In this document: in pieces, positions 16,388 to 25,250 of the stretch
How positions within the stretch are numbered: the first letter of the stretch is position 1
How the letters are laid out: the number at the start of each line of letters is the position of its first letter
NCBI GenBank assembly: GCA_017403985.1
Contig: JAFRDE010000009.1
Coordinates: 1-64,000 of the forward strand
Source of the DNA: Ruminococcus sp.
Lineage (GTDB): Bacteria; Bacillota; Clostridia; Oscillospirales; Acutalibacteraceae
Direction: 5' to 3'
DNA: 64,000 nucleotides
The notes under the pieces: generated by a model
Database searches by the model: none
Told to the model about the DNA's origin: nothing
Seen by the model: only the letters and a program-made list of their open reading frames with translations
Translations under genes and position numbers: made by a program

Positions 16388-18185
16388 TATGAATCGTCCC
16401 GGCGAGCCGGGCGAGAGGGTCGCTCCCGCGCATCCGACACAGACCGTAAAGAGGATGTTCCGCTATCTGATCAAAAGTCGGAAGCTCATTATCGGTATGC
16501 TGGCGCTGCTGGCGGCGGCGACGGTCTTCAACCTGTTTATCCCCGATCTGATCGGTCGGGCGATCGATACCCTCAATCTCGAGGAAGGTCAGCTGACCGT
16601 TGACTGGAAAAGCCTGCTGATACTGTTAGGCGTCCTGCTGGCGGTATTCCTGCTCTCGTCCCTGTTCCAATATTTGCAGGGGAGACTTGCTGCAAAGCTG
16701 ACCAAGACGACGGTCGTCACCATCCGCAAGGATGTAGCGCAAAAGCTCATCCGTCTGCCGGTAGCATATTTTGACAACCGACAGAACGGCGATATACTGG
16801 CGCGGCTGACGAACGACGTGGAGAACGTCTCCAACCTGATCAGCACAGCGATCGCGGCGCTGCTGTCTTCGGTCATTGTGATCGTCGGCTGTATCGTGAT
16901 CATGCTGATCAAGAGCCCCATCCTCACGGCGGTATGCCTGAGCACGGTGGTTCTGAATATTCTGGTGACCCTGATCCTGTCAAAGAAGATGTTCGGCTAC
17001 TTCCGCAAACAGCAGAAGGCGGTCGGCAAAATGAACAGCCACGTTGAACAGAGCGTCGCCAACAAGCGTACCATCGACGCGTACGACCTGAATGAAGAGG
17101 TCGTTGCCGAATGTGACAGCCTCAGCGACGAGCTGACCGAGGTCGGTATCAGGGCGCAGGTGCTGGGCGGCGCGATGCCCCCGCTGATGTGCCTGATCGG
17201 CAACCTGAATTTCCTGCTGATCGTAGCGGTCGGCGCGCTGATGTTCATCCACGGCGGTTTCGGCGTCACCATCGGTACCATCCAGGCGTTCACACTGTAT
17301 TCCCGCCAGTTCACCCAGCCGATCAACGAGCTGTCGGGCGTCTTCTCACAGTTCATGACGGCGCTCGCCTCCGCGGAGAGGATCTTTGAGATCATCGATA
17401 CCCCGTCCGAGGCGGACGAGGGTACGACGGATGTCAAGCCCTCGGGCGCGTGCGAGATCGTCTTCGAGCATGTCACGTTCTCGTATATCCGCGGCGTGAA
17501 GGTGCTGGATGATTTTTCGCTGACCATTGAAAAGGGACAGAAGGTAGCCCTCGTCGGCAAGACGGGCGTCGGCAAGACGACGCTCATCAGCCTGCTGCTG
17601 CGGTTCTATGAGCCCGACAGCGGACGGATCCTGATCGACGGAGCGGATATCCGCACGATCCCGAAATCACGGCTGAGGAGCATGGTGACTGCCGTCCTGC
17701 AGAGCACGGCGGTGATCGAAGGCACCGTAAGAGAGAACATCGCGTATTCCCGCTTTACGGCGAGCGAGGATGAGATCCGCGCCGCGGCTGAGATCAGCTG
17801 TGCGGCAGGTTTTATCGAGCGCATGGAGAACGGCTACGATACCGTTGTGACCGGCGAGGATACGATGCTCAGTCAGGGCGAAAGACAGCTTCTGTGTCTG
17901 GCGCGGTCGTCGCTGACGGCGCCGTCGGCGCTGGTGCTGGACGAGGCGCTCAGTTCGGTGGATTCCGCTACCGAACAGAAGATACAGGACGCGCTGCTGT
18001 CGATGATGGAGGATCAGACCTGCATCATCATCGCGCACCGCTTATCCACCGTGATAAACGCGGATAAGATCGCCGTATTCAGCGACGGAAAAATTGCCGA
18101 AACGGGAAAACATCAGGAACTGCTGAATAAACACGGCGTTTATTACAGTTTATATAAAAACCAATATGTAGGAATTCTTGACTGA
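16374..18185 (+). CDS. ABC exporter half-transporter with intact catalytic residues
   Basis: A 603-residue partner of the preceding protein. About 45 polar residues precede the membrane domain (about 50-335). The ATPase domain has Walker A GKTGVGKTT, catalytic Glu524 (LDEALSS) and switch His555 (IAHR). Its signature is LSQGE rather than LSGGQ, which in a heterodimer would pair with the partner's Walker A and so form the weak site, while the partner's VSGGQ pairs with this intact Walker B. The start at 16374 follows GAAGGGGG by a few bases; a start at 16305 would give 23 extra residues read through the upstream gene. Confidence 0.88.
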   Translation: MSLNNMNRPGEPGERVAPAHPTQTVKRMFRYLIKSRKLIIGMLALLAAATVFNLFIPDLIGRAIDTLNLEEGQLTVDWKSLLILLGVLLAVFLLSSLFQYLQGRLAAKLTKTTVVTIRKDVAQKLIRLPVAYFDNRQNGDILARLTNDVENVSNLISTAIAALLSSVIVIVGCIVIMLIKSPILTAVCLSTVVLNILVTLILSKKMFGYFRKQQKAVGKMNSHVEQSVANKRTIDAYDLNEEVVAECDSLSDELTEVGIRAQVLGGAMPPLMCLIGNLNFLLIVAVGALMFIHGGFGVTIGTIQAFTLYSRQFTQPINELSGVFSQFMTALASAERIFEIIDTPSEADEGTTDVKPSGACEIVFEHVTFSYIRGVKVLDDFSLTIEKGQKVALVGKTGVGKTTLISLLLRFYEPDSGRILIDGADIRTIPKSRLRSMVTAVLQSTAVIEGTVRENIAYSRFTASEDEIRAAAEISCAAGFIERMENGYDTVVTGEDTMLSQGERQLLCLARSSLTAPSALVLDEALSSVDSATEQKIQDALLSMMEDQTCIIIAHRLSTVINADKIAVFSDGKIAETGKHQELLNKHGVYYSLYKNQYVGILD

Positions 18186-18220
18186 TATGATATCAGCTTT
18201 GAATAGGAGGAAAACAGGAA

Positions 18221-19894
18221 ATGTTAGCAAAAACCGAATGCTCTGATTCACAGTATCAAGCGATCCGCAAAAAGGTCAGAGAGGTAGAAAAGACCACTCC
18301 TCAATTTGTCGAAAACTCTCTGTATGTCAAGCATCGCGACGAGATCATGAAGAACGCGCGAAAAAGAGTCGACGAGGTGCTGGAACTGCAAAAGAAAGGT
18401 CTGATCTGCACCACGGGAAAATTCGTCCCTTCGGTTCACTATCCGCCGATCACCCAGTATCCCTTCCATACGCAGGAAGAGATCATGAGTACCTACAAAA
18501 ACCCCGAGGACAATACCTTTGATATCTACGTACATATCCCGTACTGCGCGCAGCACTGCAGCTTCTGCCATTATCCCGGTGAGCTCGGTTCCTGTGCGGA
18601 GCTGAGAGCCAATCAGGAAAAGTACCTGTCCTATCTCGAAAGAGAGATGGATATCTATATGAAGGTACTGGGCGTTGAAAAGATCAAGACCCGCGCGATC
18701 CTGTTCGGCGGAGGCACGCCCTCCCATATGGATCCCGATCTGTTTGAGAGGATGATGAAGTTCTTTACCGACCGCATCGACCGTACGACGGTGACCCAGT
18801 TCAACTTTGACGTCGACGAGTATTCGCTGGTCGGCGAGGACGGTATGAAGCGCCTGCAGATCATGGCGAAGTACGGCGTGGACCGTCTGACCATCGGTTC
18901 CCAGTCGCTGCATCCCGAGATCCTCAAGCTGATGTTCCGCCGCGCGACCGTCGATATGATTATGGAGGCGGTCGACAACTGCCGCAACAAGATCAGCTGT
19001 GTCGATTACAGAAAGATTAATCAGTGGCGTGAAGAGGGCAGAGAGATCACACAGGAGTTGCTGGATAACACCCAGCGCAAGGGCTTTATCCTGAACCTCG
19101 AGTTCATCTTCGGCTTCATGGGCGTGAACGTCGATATCTTTGCCGACACGATCGAACGCGCCTGCCTGATCCATCAGCAGGGGCTGATCGACGAGATCCA
19201 GCTCTACCGACTCAAGGTAGACGCTTACGGCGATTTCCAGGGCATCATCGGTCTGCTGTATGACCGCGAGCCGTCGCTCTTCCCGGATTTTGAGGAGAAC
19301 ATGATGCAGAAGGCAGTCGCGGAGGAGATCCTCAAGCTCTACGGACTCAAGGGCAACCTCAGACGCGTCTATACCAAGGATCCCTATATTTATTCTCACT
19401 ATGCGTACAATCAGTGCTGCGCCCAGTATGACCAGATCGGTCTGGGACTGACGGCGTTCAGCTCATTGAGAGATCGCTTCCTGCTGAACACCGACAGCTT
19501 TGACGAGTATTATAAGCTGATCGACAGCGGCAAGATGGCGTTCAACCGCGGTTATATCCGCGATAAGGAACAGCAGCTCAGATGGTCGATCGCGCTGCCT
19601 CTGAAGAATACGGAGGTCAGAAAAGACCGTTTCGAAAAGATCAACGGCATGCCGCTCGAGAACTGCTTCAAGAAGAAGTGGAAGAAGCTGATGGATAACG
19701 GACTGGTAGTGGATAAGCCGATCTTGGGCTATCCCTCCTACACCCTGACGGAGCTGGGCAAATTCGTCGCCGACGAGTGCGCCGAAGAATTTAACAGCAA
19801 CGAGTTCCTGCCGTGGAAGCCCGAGGAATATATCCACGGCGAGCTGTTCCCGTACGACGATAATACGACCGAGGACGCCCTCGGCATCATATAA
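18221..19894 (+). CDS. HemN-like radical SAM protein
   Basis: A 557-residue radical SAM enzyme. The cluster motif is C109-x3-C113-x2-C116 in HIPYCAQHCSFCHYPG, the HemN/HemW form, followed by ILFGGGTPSH and IGSQSLHPEIL, also typical of this family. The C-terminal part (about 440-540) resembles the HemN-type C-terminal domain. About 95 extra N-terminal residues precede the barrel. No haem pathway gene is nearby, so coproporphyrinogen oxidation is not supported by context. The next gene, 12 bases on, encodes a tandem methyltransferase; HemN-like enzymes paired with methyltransferases do methylation or cyclopropanation in natural-product pathways (C10P/C10Q of CC-1065). A strong AGGAGG site precedes the start. 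Confidence 0.8.
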   Translation: MLAKTECSDSQYQAIRKKVREVEKTTPQFVENSLYVKHRDEIMKNARKRVDEVLELQKKGLICTTGKFVPSVHYPPITQYPFHTQEEIMSTYKNPEDNTFDIYVHIPYCAQHCSFCHYPGELGSCAELRANQEKYLSYLEREMDIYMKVLGVEKIKTRAILFGGGTPSHMDPDLFERMMKFFTDRIDRTTVTQFNFDVDEYSLVGEDGMKRLQIMAKYGVDRLTIGSQSLHPEILKLMFRRATVDMIMEAVDNCRNKISCVDYRKINQWREEGREITQELLDNTQRKGFILNLEFIFGFMGVNVDIFADTIERACLIHQQGLIDEIQLYRLKVDAYGDFQGIIGLLYDREPSLFPDFEENMMQKAVAEEILKLYGLKGNLRRVYTKDPYIYSHYAYNQCCAQYDQIGLGLTAFSSLRDRFLLNTDSFDEYYKLIDSGKMAFNRGYIRDKEQQLRWSIALPLKNTEVRKDRFEKINGMPLENCFKKKWKKLMDNGLVVDKPILGYPSYTLTELGKFVADECAEEFNSNEFLPWKPEEYIHGELFPYDDNTTEDALGII

Positions 19895-19906
19895 GGGGGT
19901 ATATGA

Positions 19907-21976
19907 ATGGATGAACAGAGCAGGGCGCTGTATGAAACGCCCACAGAAATAGAAGTCACCGCGAAGGACAGCCTCGTCCACGTAGGCAGTCTGGATTCCT
20001 TTGATATCACAAAGGGCGGCATCAAAGCCGGCAAGCTGATCTTGAAGTATCTGGAGAACGGGAGCGAAAAGAACCTGACGCAGGCGATCAAGATCTATGA
20101 GAAGATCATCCCGGATGAGAATTTCGGCGGCGAGTATACGGCGCTGGAATGGCTGTGCAAGTATTTCCTCGCGCCGGAAGAGGCAAAGCAGGATCTGCTG
20201 AGCAAGCCGCTGGTCAAGAGCTTTTACGACGTTCTTTCCAAGGACGATTTCGCCGACCTGAAAACATATATCCAATTAAAATACCATATCGTGGAAGTGG
20301 ATAAGAACGATATCGAGACCAAGCGCAAGCTGCGCTTCCTTGAGGACTTCATCCTCTTCAACAACCCCGACCGCGAGCGTTGGGAAAAGACCAGAGAGAA
20401 CATGGAGAAGTTCAATATCCAAAAGGGCGAGCGCATCGCCGACGTCGGCTCCGGTCCCGGCTACTTCTCGTTCAAGTTCGCCGATATCGTAGGGGACGAG
20501 GGCAAGGTCTACGCGATCGAGACCAACCCCATGCACCTCGACTTTCTCCGTGACCATATCGCGAAAAACGACGTCAAGAACGTCGAGGTCGTCGTCAGCC
20601 AGTTCGAGGGTATCGGTCTGACGGAGGACGTCAGAGTGGATACGGTGTTCGTCTGTTCTTTGTATCACAACGTTTACGCCGCGTTCACGGATTTTGAACG
20701 CGAGAAATTCGTCGGCAGTATCCGTCATGCGCTGGTCGAAGGCGGCAAGCTGATCATCGTGGACAACGATTTGGTCGATAGCTCCGAGCTGCCCTACCAC
20801 GGTCCCTATATCAGCAAGACGCTGCTGACCTCTCAGCTCTATCACTACGGCTTCAAGCTGATCGATAACTATCAGTTTACCCCGCAGCGCTATGTGCTGA
20901 TTTATGAGAAGGTCGATATCCCGATCGACTTCAAGGGCAAGGAAAACAGCATCGAGGATCCCTGCCATATCCATGTCAATACCGCGGGTTCGCTGATCCG
21001 CTACCGCATCATCGGCACCTCTACCGCCGGATACTCCGTCCGCGGCAAGGCGTGCGGCAGGGTGATGTACGACGGCTTTATGAACAACGACCGCGAGAAG
21101 GTGCAGCAGGCGCACGATATGTTTGCCGAGCTGTGGCCGAAGGAGCGTATCGGCGACGACTATACCGCGTTTATGTGGTTCTGTGAGTATTATCTCGCGG
21201 ACGACGCGACAAAGGAGAAAATGCTCTCCGATTACCGCGATAAGATGTACTTTGATTTCTTCGGCGGCAACGATTACGAAAAGCTCAAGAAGTATCTGTA
21301 CATCAAATTCTATCTCGAGAAGGAAGAGGCTGAGGACGCCGATATCGAGACCTGCTTCGAGTATGAGGGCAAGGATTTCCCGATCGGCACCCTGAACGAG
21401 TGGAACGAGTACTTTGTATTCAACAACCCGAACCGCTTCCTGTGGGAAAAGACCGATCAGATGCTTTCTCTGCTGGATATCAAAGAGGGCGAGAGCATCG
21501 CCGACCTCGGCTGCGGCGGCGGTTACTTCACCTATGAGTTCTCCAAGATGGTGGGGGACAAGGGTACCGTTTACGCCACCGAGATCAACAAGGACGCGAT
21601 GAAGTACCTCGACGCGCTGAAGAACGAGTACAATGTCAAGAACATCAAGACGCTCGTCACCCGCATGAACGACTGTAAGCTCAAAGAGGATTCGGTCGAC
21701 AAGGTCTTTATGTGCTCGATGTACCACGCGGTCTATATCACCGATATCGAGTTCGTCAAGGACGAGTTCATCGCCAGCATCAAGAAGGGCCTGAAGCCCG
21801 GCGGTCAGCTGATCATCGTTGACAACGACGTGACCGACCGTGACACTCCTTCTTACTACGGTCCCGGCATCATGCCCGAGCTGATCATCTCACAGCTTTC
21901 CTTCTACGGCTTCAAGCTGGTGAAGAAGGAACAGCTCATACCCCAGCGCTTTGTATTGGTATTCGAAATGCAATAA
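19907..21976 (+). CDS. Tandem-duplicated SAM-dependent methyltransferase
   Basis: A 689-residue protein made of two homologous halves, about 1-340 and 345-689. Each half has a helical N-terminal region of about 150 residues and a class I methyltransferase domain. Motif I is ADVGSGPGYFS (about 178) in the first and ADLGCGGGYFT (about 532) in the second, each followed by an acidic residue at the end of strand 2 (AIETN, ATEIN) and a shared late motif LIIVDND. Both halves keep the SAM-binding glycines, so both may be active. The substrate is not known. Placed 12 bases after the HemN-like gene, it is probably co-translated with it and works in the same pathway. Confidence 0.82.
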   Translation: MDEQSRALYETPTEIEVTAKDSLVHVGSLDSFDITKGGIKAGKLILKYLENGSEKNLTQAIKIYEKIIPDENFGGEYTALEWLCKYFLAPEEAKQDLLSKPLVKSFYDVLSKDDFADLKTYIQLKYHIVEVDKNDIETKRKLRFLEDFILFNNPDRERWEKTRENMEKFNIQKGERIADVGSGPGYFSFKFADIVGDEGKVYAIETNPMHLDFLRDHIAKNDVKNVEVVVSQFEGIGLTEDVRVDTVFVCSLYHNVYAAFTDFEREKFVGSIRHALVEGGKLIIVDNDLVDSSELPYHGPYISKTLLTSQLYHYGFKLIDNYQFTPQRYVLIYEKVDIPIDFKGKENSIEDPCHIHVNTAGSLIRYRIIGTSTAGYSVRGKACGRVMYDGFMNNDREKVQQAHDMFAELWPKERIGDDYTAFMWFCEYYLADDATKEKMLSDYRDKMYFDFFGGNDYEKLKKYLYIKFYLEKEEAEDADIETCFEYEGKDFPIGTLNEWNEYFVFNNPNRFLWEKTDQMLSLLDIKEGESIADLGCGGGYFTYEFSKMVGDKGTVYATEINKDAMKYLDALKNEYNVKNIKTLVTRMNDCKLKEDSVDKVFMCSMYHAVYITDIEFVKDEFIASIKKGLKPGGQLIIVDNDVTDRDTPSYYGPGIMPELIISQLSFYGFKLVKKEQLIPQRFVLVFEMQ

Positions 21977-22007
21977 TATATACATTGTTTAAGAAAGTAG
22001 GCGAATT

Positions 22008-22934
22008 ATGGATATTAACGTATCAAAAATCAGTAATCACGCGCAAAATCCCGACAATTCCGTATTTGAAATGAAGGGTCAGAAGGGCATTGGCTGTCTG
22101 GTAGAGGGCTATGACACCCCTAAGGACGGCGGCAATTCTCCCGAATCCAAGGTGATAAGGATCCTTGTCGAGAGTTTCATGAAGCGCCCGGCTATCAGCG
22201 AAGAGGCGATGAAGAATATCTTTGAGAGAGCCAACAGCGGTCTGATGGTGGCACAGAGCCCGCAGCATCCGTTTTACGCTTCCGCGAGCGCGGTGTTCTT
22301 CCTCAAGAACAAGTTCGTGTACGCTTCCGCCGGCGATAATGTGATCTTCCATTTTGTCAACGGCAGGATCGCCGACGTGTTCTGCAACGATCCCGGTGAA
22401 GAGCCTCAGTATCTCGGCGTGCCGAGCTACACCGCTCCCAAGGTCAGCGATCAGGTTCCCTTCTCCAAGGGCAATCATACCTTCCTGATCTGCTCGAGAG
22501 CTTTTGCCGACGCGCTGGATGAAGAGATTCTGGAGGGCGCTCTTTCCGCCAACACCCATGTGACCCAGAAGGGCAAGCAGACGATCTCCGACGTCAAGTG
22601 CGATCGATGGCTCAGAGAGCTCAAGGACAATATTTCCGATTACAATTCCGCAGACGCGAATTACTCCGCGATCGCTTTCTCGATGCCTCCCAAGAAGAAG
22701 TCGAAGCTCGCCCTGATTATTATCATCGCGGTCGTTCTGCTGCTGATCGTCGCGGGTCTGTTCCTGCTCAGAGGAAAGAGACCTCCTCAGCCGCCTCAGG
22801 GTCCCGGTGAGGGACAGGAGCAGATCGTCGGACCTAACGGCGAGACGCCCGAGCCGCCTCAGGGCGGCGGCGGCGGACTGTTCGGCGGACGTCAGCAGCC
22901 GCCCGAGCCTCCCACAAGACCTCCGCTCAACTGA
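22008..22934 (+). CDS. PP2C-like membrane protein, probably without phosphatase metal site
   Basis: A 308-residue protein. Residues about 5-225 look like a PP2C fold: NPDNSVF near the start, then FYASASAVFFLKNKFVYASAGDN, comparable to the strand pair before the GDS motif of PP2C enzymes. The usual DGMGG segment is replaced by EGYDTPKDGG, so the metal ligands seem to be lost and a regulatory or binding role is more likely than catalysis (inference). A membrane segment (about 233-255) is followed by an outward Pro/Gly/Gln-rich tail. It sits between the methyltransferase and a MacB-type permease, with an FHA protein further down, so a phospho-signalling link is plausible. Confidence 0.55.
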   Translation: MDINVSKISNHAQNPDNSVFEMKGQKGIGCLVEGYDTPKDGGNSPESKVIRILVESFMKRPAISEEAMKNIFERANSGLMVAQSPQHPFYASASAVFFLKNKFVYASAGDNVIFHFVNGRIADVFCNDPGEEPQYLGVPSYTAPKVSDQVPFSKGNHTFLICSRAFADALDEEILEGALSANTHVTQKGKQTISDVKCDRWLRELKDNISDYNSADANYSAIAFSMPPKKKSKLALIIIIAVVLLLIVAGLFLLRGKRPPQPPQGPGEGQEQIVGPNGETPEPPQGGGGGLFGGRQQPPEPPTRPPLN

Positions 22935-22960
22935 TCGGAATAAATTAAGAAGGTTGTTTT

Positions 22961-24514
22961 ATGTTTGTAATAAAATATGCTTTAAAAAGTATCAGGCGTT
23001 CTATCGGACGCAACGTACTGATCGGCATCATCGTCTTTATCATCGCGGTCTCCGCCTGCGTAGCCATGTCTATCCAGCAGGCGGCTAAGGTCGCCGCTGC
23101 TGAGAGCATGGAGGGTTTGTCTGTTTCCGCGCATATTTACGTCGACCGTAAGTATATCATGGAAAACGCGCAGGCAACCACTGCCGACGGCACGACCGAT
23201 ATGAAGAGCGTGATGGAGAATATGAAGGGTATGTCGCTCGAAGAGCTGCAGACCTATGCCGGCGCGTCCAGCGTGAAGGATTTCTATTATTACAACGAGT
23301 ATTCGATCGACTCGGATACCGTCAACGCGCTGAACGCTGCCGATGATTCGGCACAGAGCGCTACCGAAAGCACTTCCGCAACGGCTGAGACCACGCCTCC
23401 CGGTATGGGAGGAGGCATGGGGATGCCGATGCAGCAGCAGGATCCCGGTCAGATGATGCAGCAGATGGTCAATCAGGGCGACTTTATGCTCAAGGGCTAC
23501 AGCTCAGAGGCTGCGATGACCGGCGACGACAACTACCCCGAGCGCCTGACCGACGGCGCAATGTTCCCCGAGCATACGACGGAGAACAAGTGCATCATCT
23601 CTGATGATCTGGCGACCTATAACTCGCTGAAGGTCGGCGATACCATCCAATTCTGCAATCCGAAGAACACCGACGAGACATTCAGCTTTGAGATTACCGG
23701 TCTGTATGAGAATATTGACGACGGTACCGCTACCGTCAGCGCCGCCGCCGACCCTGCCAATGCGATCATCACCAGCTATGAGGTGAGCAAAGCACTGGAG
23801 GATAACTCGGCGACCGTGAATACCGGCGACGATGAGGACAACGCCTTTACCGGCAATGTGACCGGTACCTATGTGTTTGACTCGGTCGCGGATTACGACG
23901 CGTTTGAGGCAGAGGCGAAGGAGCTGGGTCTCGAGGACAAGTACAAGGTCACATCGAGCGACGTAGCGGCTTATGAAGCCGGTTTACAGCCGATCGAGAA
24001 CCTCAAGACCTTCGCGACCACCTTCCTGTACATCACGCTGATCATCGGCGCGGTCGTGCTGATTGTCATATCCGTTATCAGCATCCGCGACAGAAAATAT
24101 GAGATCGGCGCGCTTGCTGCGATGGGTCTGAAGAAGCTGAAGCTGAGCTTTATGTTCATGTTCGAGATCCTGACCGTAACGCTGGTCGCGATTTTGATCG
24201 GATGCATCATCGGCTCCGCGGCTTCCGTTCCGCTGACGAACTACCTGCTCGAATCACAGGTACAGCAGCAGGAAACGGAGGATGCCCAGAACCAGATGCC
24301 CGGCGCTAATATGGGCAACAACTCGATGCAGACCCGTGCGGGCGATGTTGAGGGCGACGTCAAATATGTGTCCAAGGTTGGCTTCTCCGTCGACTTTATG
24401 GTCATCCTGAAAATGCTCCTGATCGGTATCGCGCTGTCGGTCGTATCCGGATTCACATCCATATTGTTTATCTTGCGGTACGATCCGAAACAGATACTCG
24501 CGAGTCGGGATTAG
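22961..24514 (+). CDS. FtsX/MacB-type ABC permease
   Basis: A 517-residue membrane protein with one N-terminal helix (about 15-40), a large outside domain (about 40-345) and three C-terminal helices (about 350-380, 400-430, 480-505), the layout of MacB/FtsX permeases. The outer domain contains a Met/Gln-rich stretch near residues 145-170 (GMGGGMGMPMQQQ). These systems usually act on substrates in the envelope rather than moving them across the membrane. The ATPase gene follows 11 bases later. Substrate is unknown; the adjacent PP2C-like and FHA genes suggest it is under regulatory control. Confidence 0.85.
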   Translation: MFVIKYALKSIRRSIGRNVLIGIIVFIIAVSACVAMSIQQAAKVAAAESMEGLSVSAHIYVDRKYIMENAQATTADGTTDMKSVMENMKGMSLEELQTYAGASSVKDFYYYNEYSIDSDTVNALNAADDSAQSATESTSATAETTPPGMGGGMGMPMQQQDPGQMMQQMVNQGDFMLKGYSSEAAMTGDDNYPERLTDGAMFPEHTTENKCIISDDLATYNSLKVGDTIQFCNPKNTDETFSFEITGLYENIDDGTATVSAAADPANAIITSYEVSKALEDNSATVNTGDDEDNAFTGNVTGTYVFDSVADYDAFEAEAKELGLEDKYKVTSSDVAAYEAGLQPIENLKTFATTFLYITLIIGAVVLIVISVISIRDRKYEIGALAAMGLKKLKLSFMFMFEILTVTLVAILIGCIIGSAASVPLTNYLLESQVQQQETEDAQNQMPGANMGNNSMQTRAGDVEGDVKYVSKVGFSVDFMVILKMLLIGIALSVVSGFTSILFILRYDPKQILASRD

Positions 24515-24525
24515 GGGGTGTAGTG

Positions 24526-25215
24526 ATGGGTGTTATCGAATTAAAGAACGTATCATATTCTTATCCCAACAATCCTGTTATCAAGAATATGGATTACGAA
24601 TTCCAAACCGGACTGGTCTATGCGATCACAGGTAAGTCCGGCGCCGGAAAAACTACGCTCCTTTCAATGCTTTCCGGTATTATGGATCCGACGTCGGGAT
24701 ATATCGTTTACAACGGTTATCCGATCGACGAAAGTGATAAATATGTCTACCGCAGCCGCGACGTCGGCGTCATCTTCCAGGAGTATAACCTTTTGCCGAA
24801 GTTCACCGTCAGAGAGAATATCCAGCTTTCGCTGGAGATCTCCGGCAAGAAGCTCTCCGAGCTGAACGGCTTCGGAACCTTCAGAACCAAGAAGGATTAT
24901 ATCGACCAGCTGATCCGCGAGGTCGGTCTGGATCCCGAGGAGGTCGGCAACCGCCGTATCCTTAAGATCTCCGGCGGTCAGCAGCAGCGTATCGCCATCG
25001 CGCGCGCGCTGAGCTTCCAGCCCGGCGTTATCCTTGCCGACGAGCCTACCGGCAACCTCGATATCGATACCAGTATCGATATCATGAATGTATTTATACA
25101 TCTGGCGCACGAGCTGAACCGCTGCGTCATCATCGTGACGCACTCGCCCCAGATCGCCGATCTGGCTGACGTTCGTCTGGATTTGAAGCCGCTTTCCAAG
25201 TATAAAAGATTATAA
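24526..25215 (+). CDS. MacB/LolD-type ABC ATPase
   Basis: A 229-residue ATPase with Walker A GKSGAGKTT, Q-loop VIFQEYNLLPKF, signature ISGGQQQRIAIARAL and Walker B ILADEPTGNLD, then ITHSP in the switch region (written VTHSP in the protein). The DEPTGNLD form is typical of MacB/LolD/FtsE partners of FtsX-type permeases, here the preceding gene. A GTG three bases upstream is an alternative start; ATG at 24526 is preferred from its spacing to AGGGGG. Confidence 0.9.
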   Translation: MGVIELKNVSYSYPNNPVIKNMDYEFQTGLVYAITGKSGAGKTTLLSMLSGIMDPTSGYIVYNGYPIDESDKYVYRSRDVGVIFQEYNLLPKFTVRENIQLSLEISGKKLSELNGFGTFRTKKDYIDQLIREVGLDPEEVGNRRILKISGGQQQRIAIARALSFQPGVILADEPTGNLDIDTSIDIMNVFIHLAHELNRCVIIVTHSPQIADLADVRLDLKPLSKYKRL

Positions 25216-25250
25216 GAGGCTTCCCGATTTCCAAAAGAGGTGACTAAACT

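Noticed and set aside
18221-19894. Coproporphyrinogen III oxidase of haem synthesis
   Set aside because: The cluster motif fits, but there are no haem genes nearby and the protein is longer, with a methyltransferase partner.
20276-21727. 483-residue minus-strand open frame opposite the methyltransferase
   Set aside because: Low-complexity shadow of the plus-strand gene; the plus frame has clear SAM motifs.
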